64,000 nt of DNA from Pyrrhoderma lamaoense (Eukaryota; Basidiomycota; Agaricomycetes; Hymenochaetales; Hymenochaetaceae): contig NBAZ01000002.1 of the NCBI GenBank assembly GCA_002794735.1, forward strand, positions 1,302,001-1,366,000, in the 5' to 3' direction. A model generated the notes under the pieces. That model was given only the letters and a program-made list of their open reading frames with translations. It searched no databases and was not told where the DNA came from. The translations under genes were made by a program, and so were the position numbers. Positions within the stretch are counted from its first letter, which is position 1; the number at the start of each line of letters is the position of its first letter. This document shows positions 46,420 through 59,000 of this stretch, one piece after another.

Positions 46420-48199
46420 TCAGCCAATGCGTACGGTTGATTCAGCTGCTCTCCAGGATAATTGACATTCTGATGCTTTCGTGAGAGCTCCCACAGGACC
46501 ATAGTACTCAACTCTAATATTGAGAAGAAGCTCCGGTGCAAGAATCGTAGTAGCGACGACAACAATAGTCAAAATAGAGTTCCCCTGTAAACCTGGTATT
46601 ATAACCAAAACCTTGACATTTATCTATTGTAAACACCCATATATGTATAAGTAGCTGTATAAACTTACATGTGATGTGGGGTTGCCAGCGTACCTTGCGA
46701 CGAGAAGAGTTATTGCGGAACATGTCGCAAGAAGATATACAACTAGCATCCTATTATAAGTTTCAAGAGAGCTCAGTAAGAGTGCAAAGAACAAAAAATG
46801 GAAGTCGTTGACTGACAAGATGAAATATTTCTTTGAATCTCTTGCCATCAAACCTATTATATCACAGTTGTGAGTATCAGTTGAGTTCTTTCCTTCCCCA
46901 GGGTCCTTAAGTTGATGTGTCTTCCGGATCACAAGTATTACAAAAATCAATTCCACTGTAAATGAGAATACCCAACCAACCAAGGAAATGGTACTTGATA
47001 CCAAGTTGCATGAAGCCGACACTTTAAAGGGGAAATCCTGATTGGGATACGTGCATGGAGTTGAGATGCACTTTTCAGCTGGCGTTACGAGATCTTCCGG
47101 ATTTAGAATTTTTTTTTAACTATGCATTTGGTTCGTCGCGTAGCATAAGATACTCACATTCCAAAAAAAGTGTTTGATTGGCCAAAAAGGATATTGTTAT
47201 GAGTAAAATGGACAATACTACAGTCCATTTCTTTCCTCCATAGAGTGCAAATATTCTCATGGCCATTATGGCTGTAAGACTGGGTTAGAAGTATGAAGTG
47301 TGGACATTACATAGACATACTTTCCGTAAGAAGGTTGATGAGAGCACCGAATAGAATAAAAAAGTATCCACCAAGGCCTACATGATATGACAGAATAACC
47401 AGTCGACAAGCTTGAACTTTAGTTTGTAAATAATATTCTCTTACAACGTCCTTTTGCCTGAGAAGTTCAAGGATGATGTCAAGGATATAGCCGCATAGTG
47501 GTCTTTTAAACCCACCTCAATAGAGAATGGCTCATCATCATTGAGAGCGTATCCCACTTCACCCCACTGTAAGGCAGAGTCCATAGATAATGCGATTCTA
47601 AGTTCACGAAATGTTCTTAGCAATGACACAGATTATCGCGTGTGGGAATAGCATACATAAGATACAAAGCACCGATATAACGGGTCTTCGTCATAGTGTT
47701 AATGAAAAAGAAGTTTCCATCATTCAAGGAATACAAACCAGAAGATATATCGCTTTCCCTCTTGTCCAGGGCATTTTCTGTATATCACCTTAATTTGGCA
47801 TGATCTCGTGAATCAAACATCTTACCCAAATATACGCAATCTAGTTTGTTTTGCCATCAACATACAGCTCGTAAAAATATGAAGCAAGGTGAAGAATACC
47901 TCTGTATTTATTTGAGAGGCTTGGTTTTTCTCATGTTAATAACAATATAATCGTGGTAGAGTTCAGATAAATACCACAATAGAGAAAAAACACTGTTGTC
48001 GCGCATACTAGACAAGCCTGTGAGATAACTCGAACATTAGATGGAGAATAAGTAGCATACTTTGTATAGATTTTGAGGTAGTTTGTGCTGCAGCATAAAC
48101 ATCCAAAAAATGCAAGTTTTTTAGCACGGTTTCCGACATTCTTACTTGAAGGGACGATAGAAAAACCCGGAACATGCTAGTCATACTTATTGTATCCAT
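46420..48199 (-). CDS. Isolated DUF6533-family membrane protein, copy F (frame uncertain)
   Basis: Diverged member of the family forming the left-hand array. Minus-strand pieces: MDTISMTSMFRVFLSSLQ (start 48199), ACLVCATTVFFLYC for the first helix, an EV-containing exon in place of DEEVEYIW, MPWTRGKAIYLLVC (WS-x-GK-x-x-Y-L counterpart, near 47.76 kb), LGGYFFILFGALINLLT, AMRIFALYGGKKWTVVLSIL (RVYAIY counterpart), SLVGWVFSFTVELIFVILVI, GLMARDSKKYFILSV and the last exon ILTIVVVATTILAPELLLNI ending at 46420. After YLLVCIP the written frame hits TGA; one extra T in the ATTCC stretch would keep it open (YLLVCISLNDGNFFF), so either an under-call or a real break. Its last exon has a relic copy at 43.14 kb. 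Confidence 0.65.
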
Positions 48200-49245
48200 T
48201 TATCATCAAAATGCTGAAACCAAACTGACATATGCCCTAAGTATACAAAAGGACCGTAGCAGCTATATCTGGCGGTAATTTTAACGGTGCCTTCTTTGGA
48301 TAATTTATGAAGTTGAGCGCTCTTTGACATGCAGTGACTCCATAGCATTCTTCGCGTATTTATATATTTGAAGGTATACCAGGCATCAGCTATTGGTAAA
48401 AATTGCCAAGCACCTATACAATTCAGACATCTCTGGTAGATGATTTAATCACTACTTACTTCTTTGAATTTTCTATAATCTTAGGCTCTAAGATCTGGGT
48501 GCTCATTGTTGACAAAATCATATAGCTATGTGAGCGCTAAGTGTTGTATTCGATACCTAAACGGTAAAGCCATTCAGCGGGTGATAAATTTCACCATCAC
48601 CATCACCTGAGCAAACAGGATCAATGGAGAACACGAGGCCACTAGTGGGCGCATATGATCCATCAAAAGTAGCACCAAAAATAGTTTTGTTGTTAATGTT
48701 TTTAAAAGCATGTCAGTCCAATTTTGCTCAATTCGCTTGAGATCTTCATAGGCTCTTTGATGCTGGCACAAGAAGCACAATGAACCATCAAAGAAGAAGA
48801 ACGGACTCTTCAAGTACAAATCTGGTCTGATCTGATACTATATTTGCACTGGTTTGTTCTAGGCTGAGTAGGCATGACTCCTGTCCCATGAGTGGATAAA
48901 TTTCTCCAGAAGAGAGCGGAGGTCAAATGAGAGTCGGGTAGTGCGAAAGCCGAAGTAATATAGATAACCGACACTTCCCCAATATTATATATTAGATAGT
49001 TGATATACCTTATTGTATAGATAAACAAAGTCAGGAATTCCATAAAGTGAAACAACTTGAGGTTTATCCGGATACACGTCAAAGCGTTCAAAAACAGAAT
49101 AAAAGATAAAAAAAATTATGTATACAAAATAACATTACAGTATCAGTTGATAGGGCTTCTTGTAAGTTCAAAGTTTCGGGTTCGATGCTTCCATTTTGAT
49201 GTGGACTCCAGAGGCCACAAGCCGGTGCTGTGTTTGGTTCCATAT
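48200..49245. other. Region with unassigned coding-like fragments
   Basis: About 1 kb between DUF6533 copy F and the thioesterase, both on the minus strand. Minus-strand fragments such as SGEIYPLMGQESCLLSLEQT (about 48900), ALPDSHLTSALFWRN, and KTIFGATFDGSYAPTSGLVF (about 48660) have protein-like composition but lie in different frames, without convincing splice links. No family is recognised. Probably remnants of a decayed gene. Confidence 0.35.
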
Positions 49246-50000
49246 CTATGGGGTCCACATTTTGATATGAGGGATAGTGAGAACTTGTAAACTCCACTTT
49301 GAGCGATTAACGGATACACTTACCTCGCAACGCGCAGACATCGCTCTAGCACCAAGAGCTATAGTTGTAGAAACAATGCGTAGACGTTCACCTCTGACAT
49401 CAGGGTTAGTACATACATCTGGAGTGATGGGAAATATGTACAGACAGTCTGGCAGGTGAATGATACACAACATTAATGACCTGAGAAACTCCACCGAGGC
49501 CATCTCGTCCTGTTCCCTTAATGAGCGCCGTAATTGGTAGTGTCGAACATCTTTCGAGACGAGTTCAACAGACGTACACCTTCAGTCAACACAAGAGAAG
49601 CTCACATATCTATCAAGTAGGCAGAGCATCCTCCATGGACGTTGCCTCCTCCATTTAACATGTCTTTTCAGTTGATAGAAAGAAGAATACGATGACCTTA
49701 ATTGAATGAAGGTTGTATTTGACCCGTGACAGACGTACCTTCTTCTACATCCAACTCACACACAACTTTGGCTTCTAACTTCTCTGGTTCATCTAGCTTT
49801 TTATGGATGTCAACATCTGTTATTCTGACTCGACCACCAATAGCATCGGCGAAGCCATGACCCCGTGCCATGAATATACCAAGAGTATCCGCGAGTGTCT
49901 GCTTGACATCGTTTGGCGCATTGCCAGCAATAGTTTTATATCGTTCAACCTGCTGCAAGTACATTGGCAATTGCTGTTGCTTCCCTCTTCTTTCTACCAT
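49246..50000 (-). CDS. Hotdog-fold acyl-CoA thioesterase (PaaI/THEM2-like)
   Basis: Predicted to hydrolyse acyl-CoA thioesters. Four exons on the minus strand (50000-49739, 49663-49606, 49550-49446, 49393-49246) give exactly 190 residues plus stop, with no frame problem. The N-terminal third is a helical lead (MVERRGKQQQLPMYLQQVER). The hotdog core has GRVRITDVDIHKKLDEPEKL, VVCELDVEEDMLNGGGNVHG followed by GCSAYLIDICS (the N-x-x-G-x-V-H-G-G active-site motif of this superfamily), GGVSQVINVVYHSPARLGER and STTIALGARAMSARCEV, ending PHIKMWTP. Intron 3 has a clear CTAAC branch site. The substrate cannot be told from sequence. Confidence 0.88.
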
Positions 50001-51228
50001 GGTTTTTAATAACGGTGCCAGAGGAAGAGGTTGTTGTCTTCACATCTCACATCTTTAGTCGGCACCATTTTCGTCCTGTATCCGGAAAAAAGTACGTTGT
50101 TATACGCTTCACGTGAATTCAGGCCGTAGATTTTATAAAGCCAGATGACACGCTTTCTTTGTTCTTTACCATTCAATGGTTATTTTTTCCATTCGTAAAC
50201 ATGTAAGTTGCCAAATTACTTTTCTTCCTGAATCAAATCGCCGCCGTGAAGAGTCTTGGGAGGTTTGGGGCCAACTTAGACGAGTAAGTTTCTATCAACG
50301 AAAAAACCATGTGATTGTCACGAATTTCAGGCCCTTTAGTTCGGTTCTAGTATTGAAAAGGCTCTTTATTAGCATCTAAATAAGCTAAGCTAGATTCTTT
50401 ATCTAATCTAGCAATGTTACATATATGGTACACTTGGTCAATAAGGTGAGAAATTTATCATTAGTTTATCATAGATAATCATATGATGAATTGGTGACAT
50501 TGTAGAACTAAGAATTATTGTGTACCTAGGACTGTATTCATGTTGTTCATCAATAGCTCCGCCTTCTTGCGACCCGGCAGCCTGAGGACATAGAACGTTA
50601 GAAAGACTCTTTTGAGGAAATGGTCTGTAAGAGTCTAAAGAGTCTCACAGATAATCAATCAACTGTCCATTTCCAGGTTCATTAAGCATTCTACTAGCAG
50701 TCAGTATTTATATTAGTGTTAATAGAAGATTGTACGCCGAAGATCATCGCGCTTATTCATCAAAGAAGACAAAGGATCGTGTGAGACAAACGTGGAATCC
50801 GCAGTCTGGAACAAATCCGTTGAACTTTGAATTCTCAACGATACAGGTTTAGCATTTTTACTCAAGTATACACCAAATCCTTATCACGTTAATCTCTAGC
50901 TCGTAATGAAGATATGCACATGCGAGGAACGTTTCATCCTTCTAAATCGGAAGCTTAAGAAAAACTCCTGGTTCAGTTCAAACATGTCATAAGACTAGGA
51001 ACAGAACAAATCAAGAGTAATATAGATATACGAAAGAAGGCAAACAAAGATAGATCAATTTTCCATAGGTGTTTTACTGTGAGCACCTTCGTTTACCATT
51101 CCTGTCTCCGGATGCTTTAGATATACGCCAATAAACTTATATATTAGAGTAAGACGAGTACATTTTATCCTTCAGCTCCTTCAGCTCCACATCCCCCAAG
51201 ACACTAAGCACTGTAGCCAGTATCCATC
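50001..51228. promoter_or_regulatory. Divergent intergenic region between thioesterase and phospholipase B
   Basis: About 1.2 kb between divergent starts. No coding segment is supported. The stretch at 51120-51220 is the promoter-proximal part for PLB copy 1, with TATATATTAG near 51138 and a pyrimidine-rich run (CTTCAGCTCCTTCAGCTCCA) before the ATG, a common fungal transcription-start context. Confidence 0.5.
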
Positions 51229-53295
51229 ATGTTCAAGATATTGAGTTATGCTTTACTGTCTTCTTTTGGGATCTTTCTGAACCTTGTTCATGCTCAGACT
51301 TTAACCGGTGCTGAGGCAATGAGCAGTGCTTACACTCCTGACTTTGGTGACTGTCCAGAGGATTTCCAGCTTGTTCGATCGGTGGGAACAAGCACAAGCC
51401 AAATCACTGGTCCAGAAGAATCCGCATATATTGCCTCTCGCGATGCTCATGTGCTTCCCAACTCATGGAATTCGTATTTAAATAATGTACTCAATAAGAG
51501 CTATAGCCAACTAGTTCCCGATTACGTGTCTAGTATTCTCACGGAACAAGCTCACGTCCGAGGCTAGGAATTTCAACTAGCGGGGGCGGACATCGCGCCG
51601 CGATATTCGGAGCTGGAATTTTGAATGCGCTGGATGGAAGAAATGGATCGAGTATAGACGCTGGAACAGGGGGATTATTACAAGCTGCTTCTTATCTAGT
51701 AGGTCTTTCTGGCGGCTCGTGGCTAGTAACATCTGCTGTTCAAGCCGATTTTCCTCCGTTTCAAGAAGTTGCTTTTGGTTCATCGAGTGGTCCGAGTTCA
51801 GGATGGGGTGGATGGATAACACAAATTGACCTAGTTGCCCCAACTGCAGATCCAATTGCGCTTTCTGCATTCTATGGAAGTATCATAACAGAAATTGGAG
51901 GAAAACATGACGCCGGATTTCCATTGACTATCAACGACTTTTGGGCTCGGCTGCTTGCCCGCCACTTTGTTAATGGAACGTTCGCCGATTCCTTCTTTGA
52001 TAACTCGGATACTCTTCACGGAGCCGGTATTTTATTTTCAGATATCACAAACGTGTGAGTGATATACTAGTTTATGTAACATACATCTCTGAAGATTTCT
52101 CAGTTCAAGTTTTGCAAACTTTGAGATACCCTTTCCGATCGTTGTCTCGGATTCAGTATCAAACAGGGAAAATCTGAGTACTGTAACCGCTCCCGACGAT
52201 GAGGTTCCGCTTACTAATGTAATTTATGAATTTAATCCTTGTAAGTTATGCATACATAATTGCTGATGTAAGATTTACTAATATTCGCCTGGTTCAAAAT
52301 CAATAGACGAAATGGGATCTTTTGATCCGATGTTAGCTTCATTTACCCCTACTAAATACCTCGGAACTATGAACACAAGTGTTTGTGTAACTAAATATGA
52401 TCAAGCAGCATTTATCACGGGCACATCATCAGAATTATTCAACGAGTTCAACAGCACAGTATGTATACTCACAATATCTCCCACCGTTGTTTAGAATCTA
52501 AATAAAATACATAGATCACCGATATTCTTGATTCCACTATTGGACCAATTATTGATCTCATCGAGTCCGCTTTCCTCAACCTGCTATCGAGCTTGACGTA
52601 GCACTTTATCCTAATTCATTCTTTGGTGTAAATCCCGATTCTTATCCCGACTTTGATCAAGAATACCTCAGTCTCGTCGATGGAGGTGAGGATGGAGAAA
52701 CTATCCCAATTCAGCCTCTTCTAGTACGAGCTCGAGAAGTAGACGTCATTGTAGCGATTGATGCTACTTCCGATGAGAATAATTTTGCGGCCGGAAGTTC
52801 ACTGATTGTACGTAGTACTCATCCCCGTTAATCAAACTAAAAAAATCGTCTAACACCGAATTTCAATGTAAATGAAAGGCTACATGGAACCGCTCAACTC
52901 TCTTCCCATCAGTATATGCTTTTCCGCAAGTGCCGAATACTACCGACGCATTCATCGCTCAAAATCTCAGTTCAAGGCCGACTTTCTTTGGGTGCAACGA
53001 TAGCTCACCTGTCCCACTTGTCATTTACCTTGCCAACGGTGGACCTCCCTCTAGGCAAACCTCTGTCACAAATACGGCTACGCTTCAGACTCAATACCCT
53101 GTTGATGAGGTTCAAGCGATGTTAGACCAGACATTCTTAATTGCAACACAAGGACGGCCAGCGAATGATTCGCAAGCAGTTGATTCCGACTGGCCAGCGT
53201 GTCTGGCGTGTGCTGTTGTTGATCGTAAACGGGGTGGAATACAGAGAAGTGGGATCTGTGATAGTTGTTTCTCTCGGTACTGTTGGTCCCCGTAA
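51229..53295 (+). CDS. Secreted phospholipase B/lysophospholipase, copy 1
   Basis: Releases fatty acids from phospholipids and lysophospholipids outside the cell. Signal peptide MFKILSYALLSSFGIFLNLV ending near HAQ. Catalytic blocks of the fungal PLA2_B family: RLGISTSGGGHRAAIFGAGI (oxyanion glycines), LVGLSGGSWLV (nucleophile Ser in G-x-S-G-G), SLVDGGEDGETIPIQPL (catalytic Asp) and a Cys-rich end WPACLACAVVDRKR...CDSCFSRYCW. About four introns (GTGAGT near 52057, GTAAGT near 52242, GTATGT near 52459, GTACGT near 52808). The frame breaks at the CC runs at 51558-51559 and 52574-52575; a third C in each restores HVPRLGIS and FPQPAIELDV, matching copy 2. N-glycosylation sequons are frequent. Confidence 0.9.
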
Positions 53296-53813
53296 TATTG
53301 GACACATGATTACCGAATGATAAACCTTACATCTACTTCTCAACTCTTCCAAAGAGAGATGATTTCTTGGGCGCATACATATAAAAAAAAATTCGTTGGA
53401 CTAATACTATAATCTCACGGCTAATCAAAAACTCATCTGCATTTATGTTAACAATATATCTATTCAGTAAGTGTCATAAGAAGCTATTGTTTCGTACCTG
53501 GTAGATCATCTCTTTATACATATTGATATTGGTATTGATTAATGTCAACGACGTGAGACAAAAGCGACACAAATCACATGGGTTTATTTTTCCTTCGTTG
53601 CACAATGATGTATATCATTGATGTTGACTATTTTGAGTCCGAGACGCCTATAATTATGTGTTTGAAATTGTTCCTCCTAAGGGACTTCATTAGTTGTTTT
53701 TGTACCCTTCTGATAGGCTTATATACCAACATAAAGCATGTACATACACTCATCCTACTAACTTACCTTGATCTTCTGTAAATCAGATTTCTGCTCATTC
53801 AAACTTGTGGACC
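53296..53813. promoter_or_regulatory. Spacer and promoter of phospholipase B copy 2
   Basis: About 520 bases between the tandem PLB genes. No gene is seen. The AT-rich part near 53720-53760 (AGGCTTATATACCAAC) looks like a TATA region about 90 bases before the start codon. Confidence 0.5.
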
Positions 53814-55910
53814 ATGCGCAAGTTACATAGCTCTCTTATTGTTCTCTTTTATGGAGTCTTCTTGACCCTTGTCTCTTCGCAATCGACCGATGATGCTAGT
53901 TCAGCTAGCGGGGCTTACACCCCTATCTTTGGTGATTGTCCAGAAGGATTTCAACTTGTCCGCTCGGCTGGGTCTGGGAAAAGACAGCAACTCAGTGCAG
54001 AGGAAACAAGCTACATAAGTGCTCGCGATACACTCACACTTCCTGACGCCTGGGGCAAATTCGCAAGTAATGTACTCGAAAGAAAAGCTAGTTTTAGCCA
54101 AGAAATTCCAGATTATGTATCAAGTATTCTCAGAGGCGATATAAGCTATAGTGCTCTACCTAGACTTGGAATCTCAGTTAGTGGGGGAGGCCATCGAGCG
54201 GCAATATTTGGAGCTGGAATCCTGAATGCGCTCGATGGACGAAACATGTCGAGTACTGTCATCGGCACTGGTGGGCTTTTACAAGCTGCATCATATCTTG
54301 TGGGTCTCTCCGGTGGTTCGTGGCTTGTAACTTCGGCTGTCCAAGCTAACTTCCCACCAATGCGTGAAGTCGTATTTGGATCTACTGAGGAAGGATCAGA
54401 CTGGGGCGGGTGGATTACGGAAATTGATTTGCTCAGTCCTAGTGCGAATCAGACAACCGATCTGGAATTTTTGGAGGATATCCTCATAGAGATTGGTGGA
54501 AAGCATGCTGCAGGATTCCCAGTGACTGTTAGTGACTTTTGGGCTAGGATACTTGCTCGACACTTTGTGAATGGGACATTTGCTAACTCATTCCTCGATG
54601 ATACAAACACTACCCACGGTGCTGGTTTATTGTTCTCGGACATCATAAAAGTGTGAGTAATTTCTGAGAGTTATGGTTCTTCTGCCGCTGATACTCCTTA
54701 AAGATCGAGCTTCGAAAACCTGGAGATGCCCTTCCAATTGTTGTGTCAAACTCCAAGTCAAATAGGCAGAGCCAAATCACAGAAGCGGACGATGACTTAA
54801 TCCCATTAACAAATGTGATCTATGAGACTAATCCATGTATGTCATGTCACAATCAAATATACTCAGTATAATAATTTGACTATGTGATAAAACAGTTGAA
54901 ACGGGCTCTTTCGATCCAATGTTGTCTTCGTTCGCTCCCACGAAGTATCTCGGAACAGTGAACTCGAGTGTATGCATAACGAATTATGATCAAATAGCGT
55001 TTATGATAGGCACTTCATCGGAGCTGTTTAATGAATTCAACACTACAGTGAGTGTTTGCAACAAATAGATAACCTCCGGAGCATCAAATGATAACACAGT
55101 ACATCTCTCAGGCTGGTAGCATATTAGGATCACCAATTGGTCCAGTAGTCAGTCTCATCAATCAAGCATTCCCACAGCCAGGCATTGAGCTTGACGTATC
55201 ACTTGTTCCAAATCCTTTTATTGGACTCAATCCAACCTCGTTTCTGGACTCAGACCAAGAATTTCTCAGTCTTGTTGATGGTGGCGAGAACGGTGAGGAA
55301 ATACCGATCCAGCCTCTTCTAGTACAAGCCCGTGAAGTAGACGTCATCCTGGCAATTGATGCAACTGCCGACAAAAACAACTTTACAACTGGAAGTTCAC
55401 TCATCGTACGTCGTGATTTTATATCAAATTTTCTATCTTCAGGGGATCTAACACTGAAGCGAAACATGATTCAATTATGTTCATTAGGCTACACAAGATC
55501 GTGTGAAACTTTTTCCGTCAACATATGTATTCCCACAGGTGCCAAATAGCACTGATGAATTTATCGCCCAGAGTCTCAACACAAGACCAACGTTCTTTGG
55601 ATGCAACGACAGTTCACCCGTTCCACTTGTCATATACCTTGCCAACGGTGGTCCTCCTCCAGGCCAGCCTGCTATTACAAATACTTCCACATTTCAAACA
55701 CAATACCCTGTTGATGAAGTACAAGCGATGCTAGACCAGACATTCTTGATTGCAACACAAGGACGGCCAGCGAATGATTCGCAAGCAGTTGATCTCGATT
55801 GGCCAGCATGTTTAGCATGTGCTGTAGTTGATCGTAAAAGAGCTGCGGCCTACATACAAAGAACTGGGGTCTGTGAGAGTTGCTTTTCCAGGTACTGTTG
55901 GCAATCATAG
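53814..55910 (+). CDS. Secreted phospholipase B/lysophospholipase, copy 2
   Basis: Paralogue of copy 1 in the same orientation. Start ATG 53814 with signal peptide MRKLHSSLIVLFYGVFLTLV, cut near SSQS. Then YTPIFGDCPEGFQLVRSAG, ISVSGGGHRAAIFGAGILNA, YLVGLSGGSWLVTSAVQANF, FWARILARHFVNGTFANSFL, SLVDGGENGEEIPIQPLLVQ and the Cys-rich end CESCFSRYCW. Nucleophile Ser and catalytic Asp are both present. Introns start near 54653, 54837, 55049 and 55405; the last exon begins just after TTCATTAG near 55489. One frame break, at the CC run at 54734-54735, is cured by a third C (EMPFPIVVSNS, as in copy 1). Otherwise intact. Confidence 0.92.
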
Positions 55911-56064
55911 GGTCCGATTTTACTCCAGGGAGTTTAACTTCATAGACAATCATATGTATTCTATGTAAGTATAGGTAAAAATTTAACAAAAACTGCATTA
56001 CTCATAGTATGAGCATTATATGGTATATAAATTTATCGATTGTTCTTAATAAATACTCTAGCCC

Positions 56065-59000
56065 TTATACCCGGATATCAAACAACTGTCCAGAGTATTT
56101 AGAATATTGTTCGAATATGTAGACTGCGGAGCACTCACCTGGGCAATTTCTCGAGGTGTCATCCTCTTTAGCTTTCCTCCGGTCCCCTCACCAAGAGCTG
56201 CGTCTGATAGATTCTGCTTCTTCTCTTGAAGTTTCACAATCCTTGAGTAAAAATAAGTAGTCACATCTGATGAGGCTACAAAAACACCACGCTACCTTTC
56301 TTCAATGGTGTTCTTGATGATAAGACGTTCAATGATTACATCCTTGTGCTGGCCAAGACGGTGAACACGGTCGTATGCCTGGGCTTCGGTCGCATAGTTC
56401 CAGGCAAGATCAAGACTTCAGAAAAACATAAGCATAAAAGGAACAAATCATCAAAGCAGTTAATACTCACTTGATGACCCGGTTTGCAACCGTAAGATTC
56501 AGGCTGTACTTCAATTAGAATCACTGTGTGCAACTCGGTACAAATTAAACAACTCACCCAACGCCACCGCACTTCAAGCTGAAAGTGGTAGTAACGTAAG
56601 CCTTCAGAACATTAATGACAACTGAGTATACTAACCTTATAAGCATTATAGATGGTCCTTTCTGGCTCTTGAATTGAACAACAGCACTAAGGATTGATTA
56701 CATAAGAATGTCCAATGATCCAGATCTAGAATAACTTACTCAACACGTTGTACCCGATTCATTCGTCCATCATAACGAAGTGTTTTGATATTCTCTTGAT
56801 CCAAGTAACGTTCAACCACTGAAGGAGCGTCAGATATTTTAAAGTAGGTTTATAAGTAGATTTTTACTTACTATCAAGCATAGAAGTCCCTGAGTGAGAT
56901 GAAAGAGAGTGATTTTAAAGCATTTATATAAATGTCTCAAGGGTAAATGTGAAGCTTACATTGAGAATAGATAATCATCTTGTCGCCGGGCGATTCTTCC
57001 TTCCAGCGTTTGATAGATTCGAGCATTCGCCGCATCTTCGTGCTCACCTCTATGGTACTTTCCTCAATAAGTTCACCCGTTTCTTCTTCGAGTTCCTTGA
57101 CGTCGGCTTCGTCCACGTCATCTACCTTAGCTTTCTTATTAGGCCTATCTGTGTAACCTGGAGTCACAGATAGTATGACATCAACTTCTTCAGGGTCCGG
57201 TTCAAAGAGCTTTCCAGAGAAAACTTTCTCTTTAGCGATGATGTTACGGCACAATGGGCCTATTTTAAAGATTAGTTTTACGTATTCGTAGTATTTTCTT
57301 GAATTCAATCGCCTACAATGTGCAGCTTCTTCTTCTCTAGATTGTAAGAGTAATGCTATCAGAAGCCTGCTGTGATCTACCATGAGTTTGCTTACCCTTC
57401 TCCACCTTCCGCAGCTCGGAGTACTTCAATGATACAAACTAGAGACACCAAATTTAGCTAGGATCAATGACTTCTACAAATTAGATAAACCTGAGCAAAA
57501 CTCATGGGCACAAGCCGTGATCATCCGATTGTTCGTGAAAGCTAGAAGCGTTCAGTGTCGATATAAATAGAATCACAGAAAATGGGTTCTGTCTCACGTT
57601 CCATGCAAATAGCGCACTCATCTTCTTCCACTTCTGACAATCCTCGCTCCGCTTTCGCACGCTGTACTTCCCGTTGCTTAAAGCTAAACTCTTAGGCGTC
57701 AAGACGAAGAATCTCTTCACAGAGATCATATACACACCGTTCTTTGATCTAAATCGATATTTGAGATCAGAAAAAATGAAGTAAAGGGGTATATATATCA
57801 CATACCTCGTCAACCTTTTCTTCTCCCATAACTTTGATTGCAGTACTTATCTCGGATTGACCGAAGACATCCGCATCGTACTCATCCTCTACATTCCTTT
57901 GCTATAGTTACTGTCAGATCGTTATCTACTGCGCTTAAGTCGAGGGCTTACAACTACTAAACTAGGGTGACTAGAGAAATATTAGTTTACTCTATTAATC
58001 ATCGGCACTAATAACTTACCAGCATAACTGTCGAAGACGCAAGATCATAAGCAAGATGTGATGGTAGCTAATTACACGATCAGTGAATACATTATCGGAA
58101 ACTAAACAGTACACCAACTTTTTCATGACGGAGCCCTCTCTGAAGAAACGGGACACTTTCTGTTTTTCCTTGTCTTCAACACTCTTGTACAACTTTGCGA
58201 TGTATGAGTACTAGTGGACTATGTTGTAGATAATACCCAGGACTCACCTCTAATTCTTCCTGAGTAAATTCTAGCTCAATCATATTGATAATCTTGGGAC
58301 CTAGTTGAATAATTGGTTGGCCATCCTTGGGATTAATTAATGCTTAGTGCATGATATTAGTGACTGAAGTAGAAACACGCTTACTAATTTACTATCTTTG
58401 GTTCGGCGTAGCAGGTGAGGTCTCAAGACCGCCTGAGCTCGCTGGCCTGAAGAAGCATTTAATGATAGTTCTGGACGAGAAAGATAAGCACCTTACCGGC
58501 TCTATTCGGATATTTCTTTTGCACCTTAGCCTTAAGCAATTCTGTCTCAGCTTGCGAAAGATACTTAGTCAATAGTCCTGCGTTAACTTACAATGTGATT
58601 GTTGAACTCTTTCCATGCATCCCATGGCGCCAATCGACAGAATCTGATAATCCAGTAAATACAGGGTTTTAGCGATCATATAAAATAGTTACCTTATATA
58701 CGCATAGATATCCGTACTATTGAATGAAAATATAAGAAAGTACTGCATAATTGAATATATGCAACAGACTTACAGAGAATTGGTAACAGGTGTTCCGGTG
58801 AGACACCAGCGGTAGCGTGAGTCAAGTTTTGCGGCATTGACACTGATGCGAGTAGCTCTACCGAAGTCATCAGTGAATCATTCCGAAAAACAATTCGTGT
58901 GTTGAATTACATACCTATTGCGAATAGCCTGGGCCTCGTCTATGACTACCCGAAGCCATGGAGTGCGAGCAAGGGGCCCTCTGGGGCATTATGAGTATTA

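Noticed and set aside
49160..49190. GGGTTCGATGC, resembling a tRNA T-loop
   Set aside because: No matching acceptor stem, D-arm or anticodon arm could be drawn around it on either strand.
49551..49605. Premature stop in the thioesterase after YLID
   Set aside because: A 55-nt GTGAGC..AAAG intron removes it and yields the conserved ICSTLPITALI; the total coding length is then an exact multiple of three.
51229..53295. Phospholipase B copy 1 as a pseudogene
   Set aside because: Its two frame breaks are single missing C residues in C runs; copy 2, with all catalytic residues, has the same kind of break, so sequencing error is the simpler explanation.
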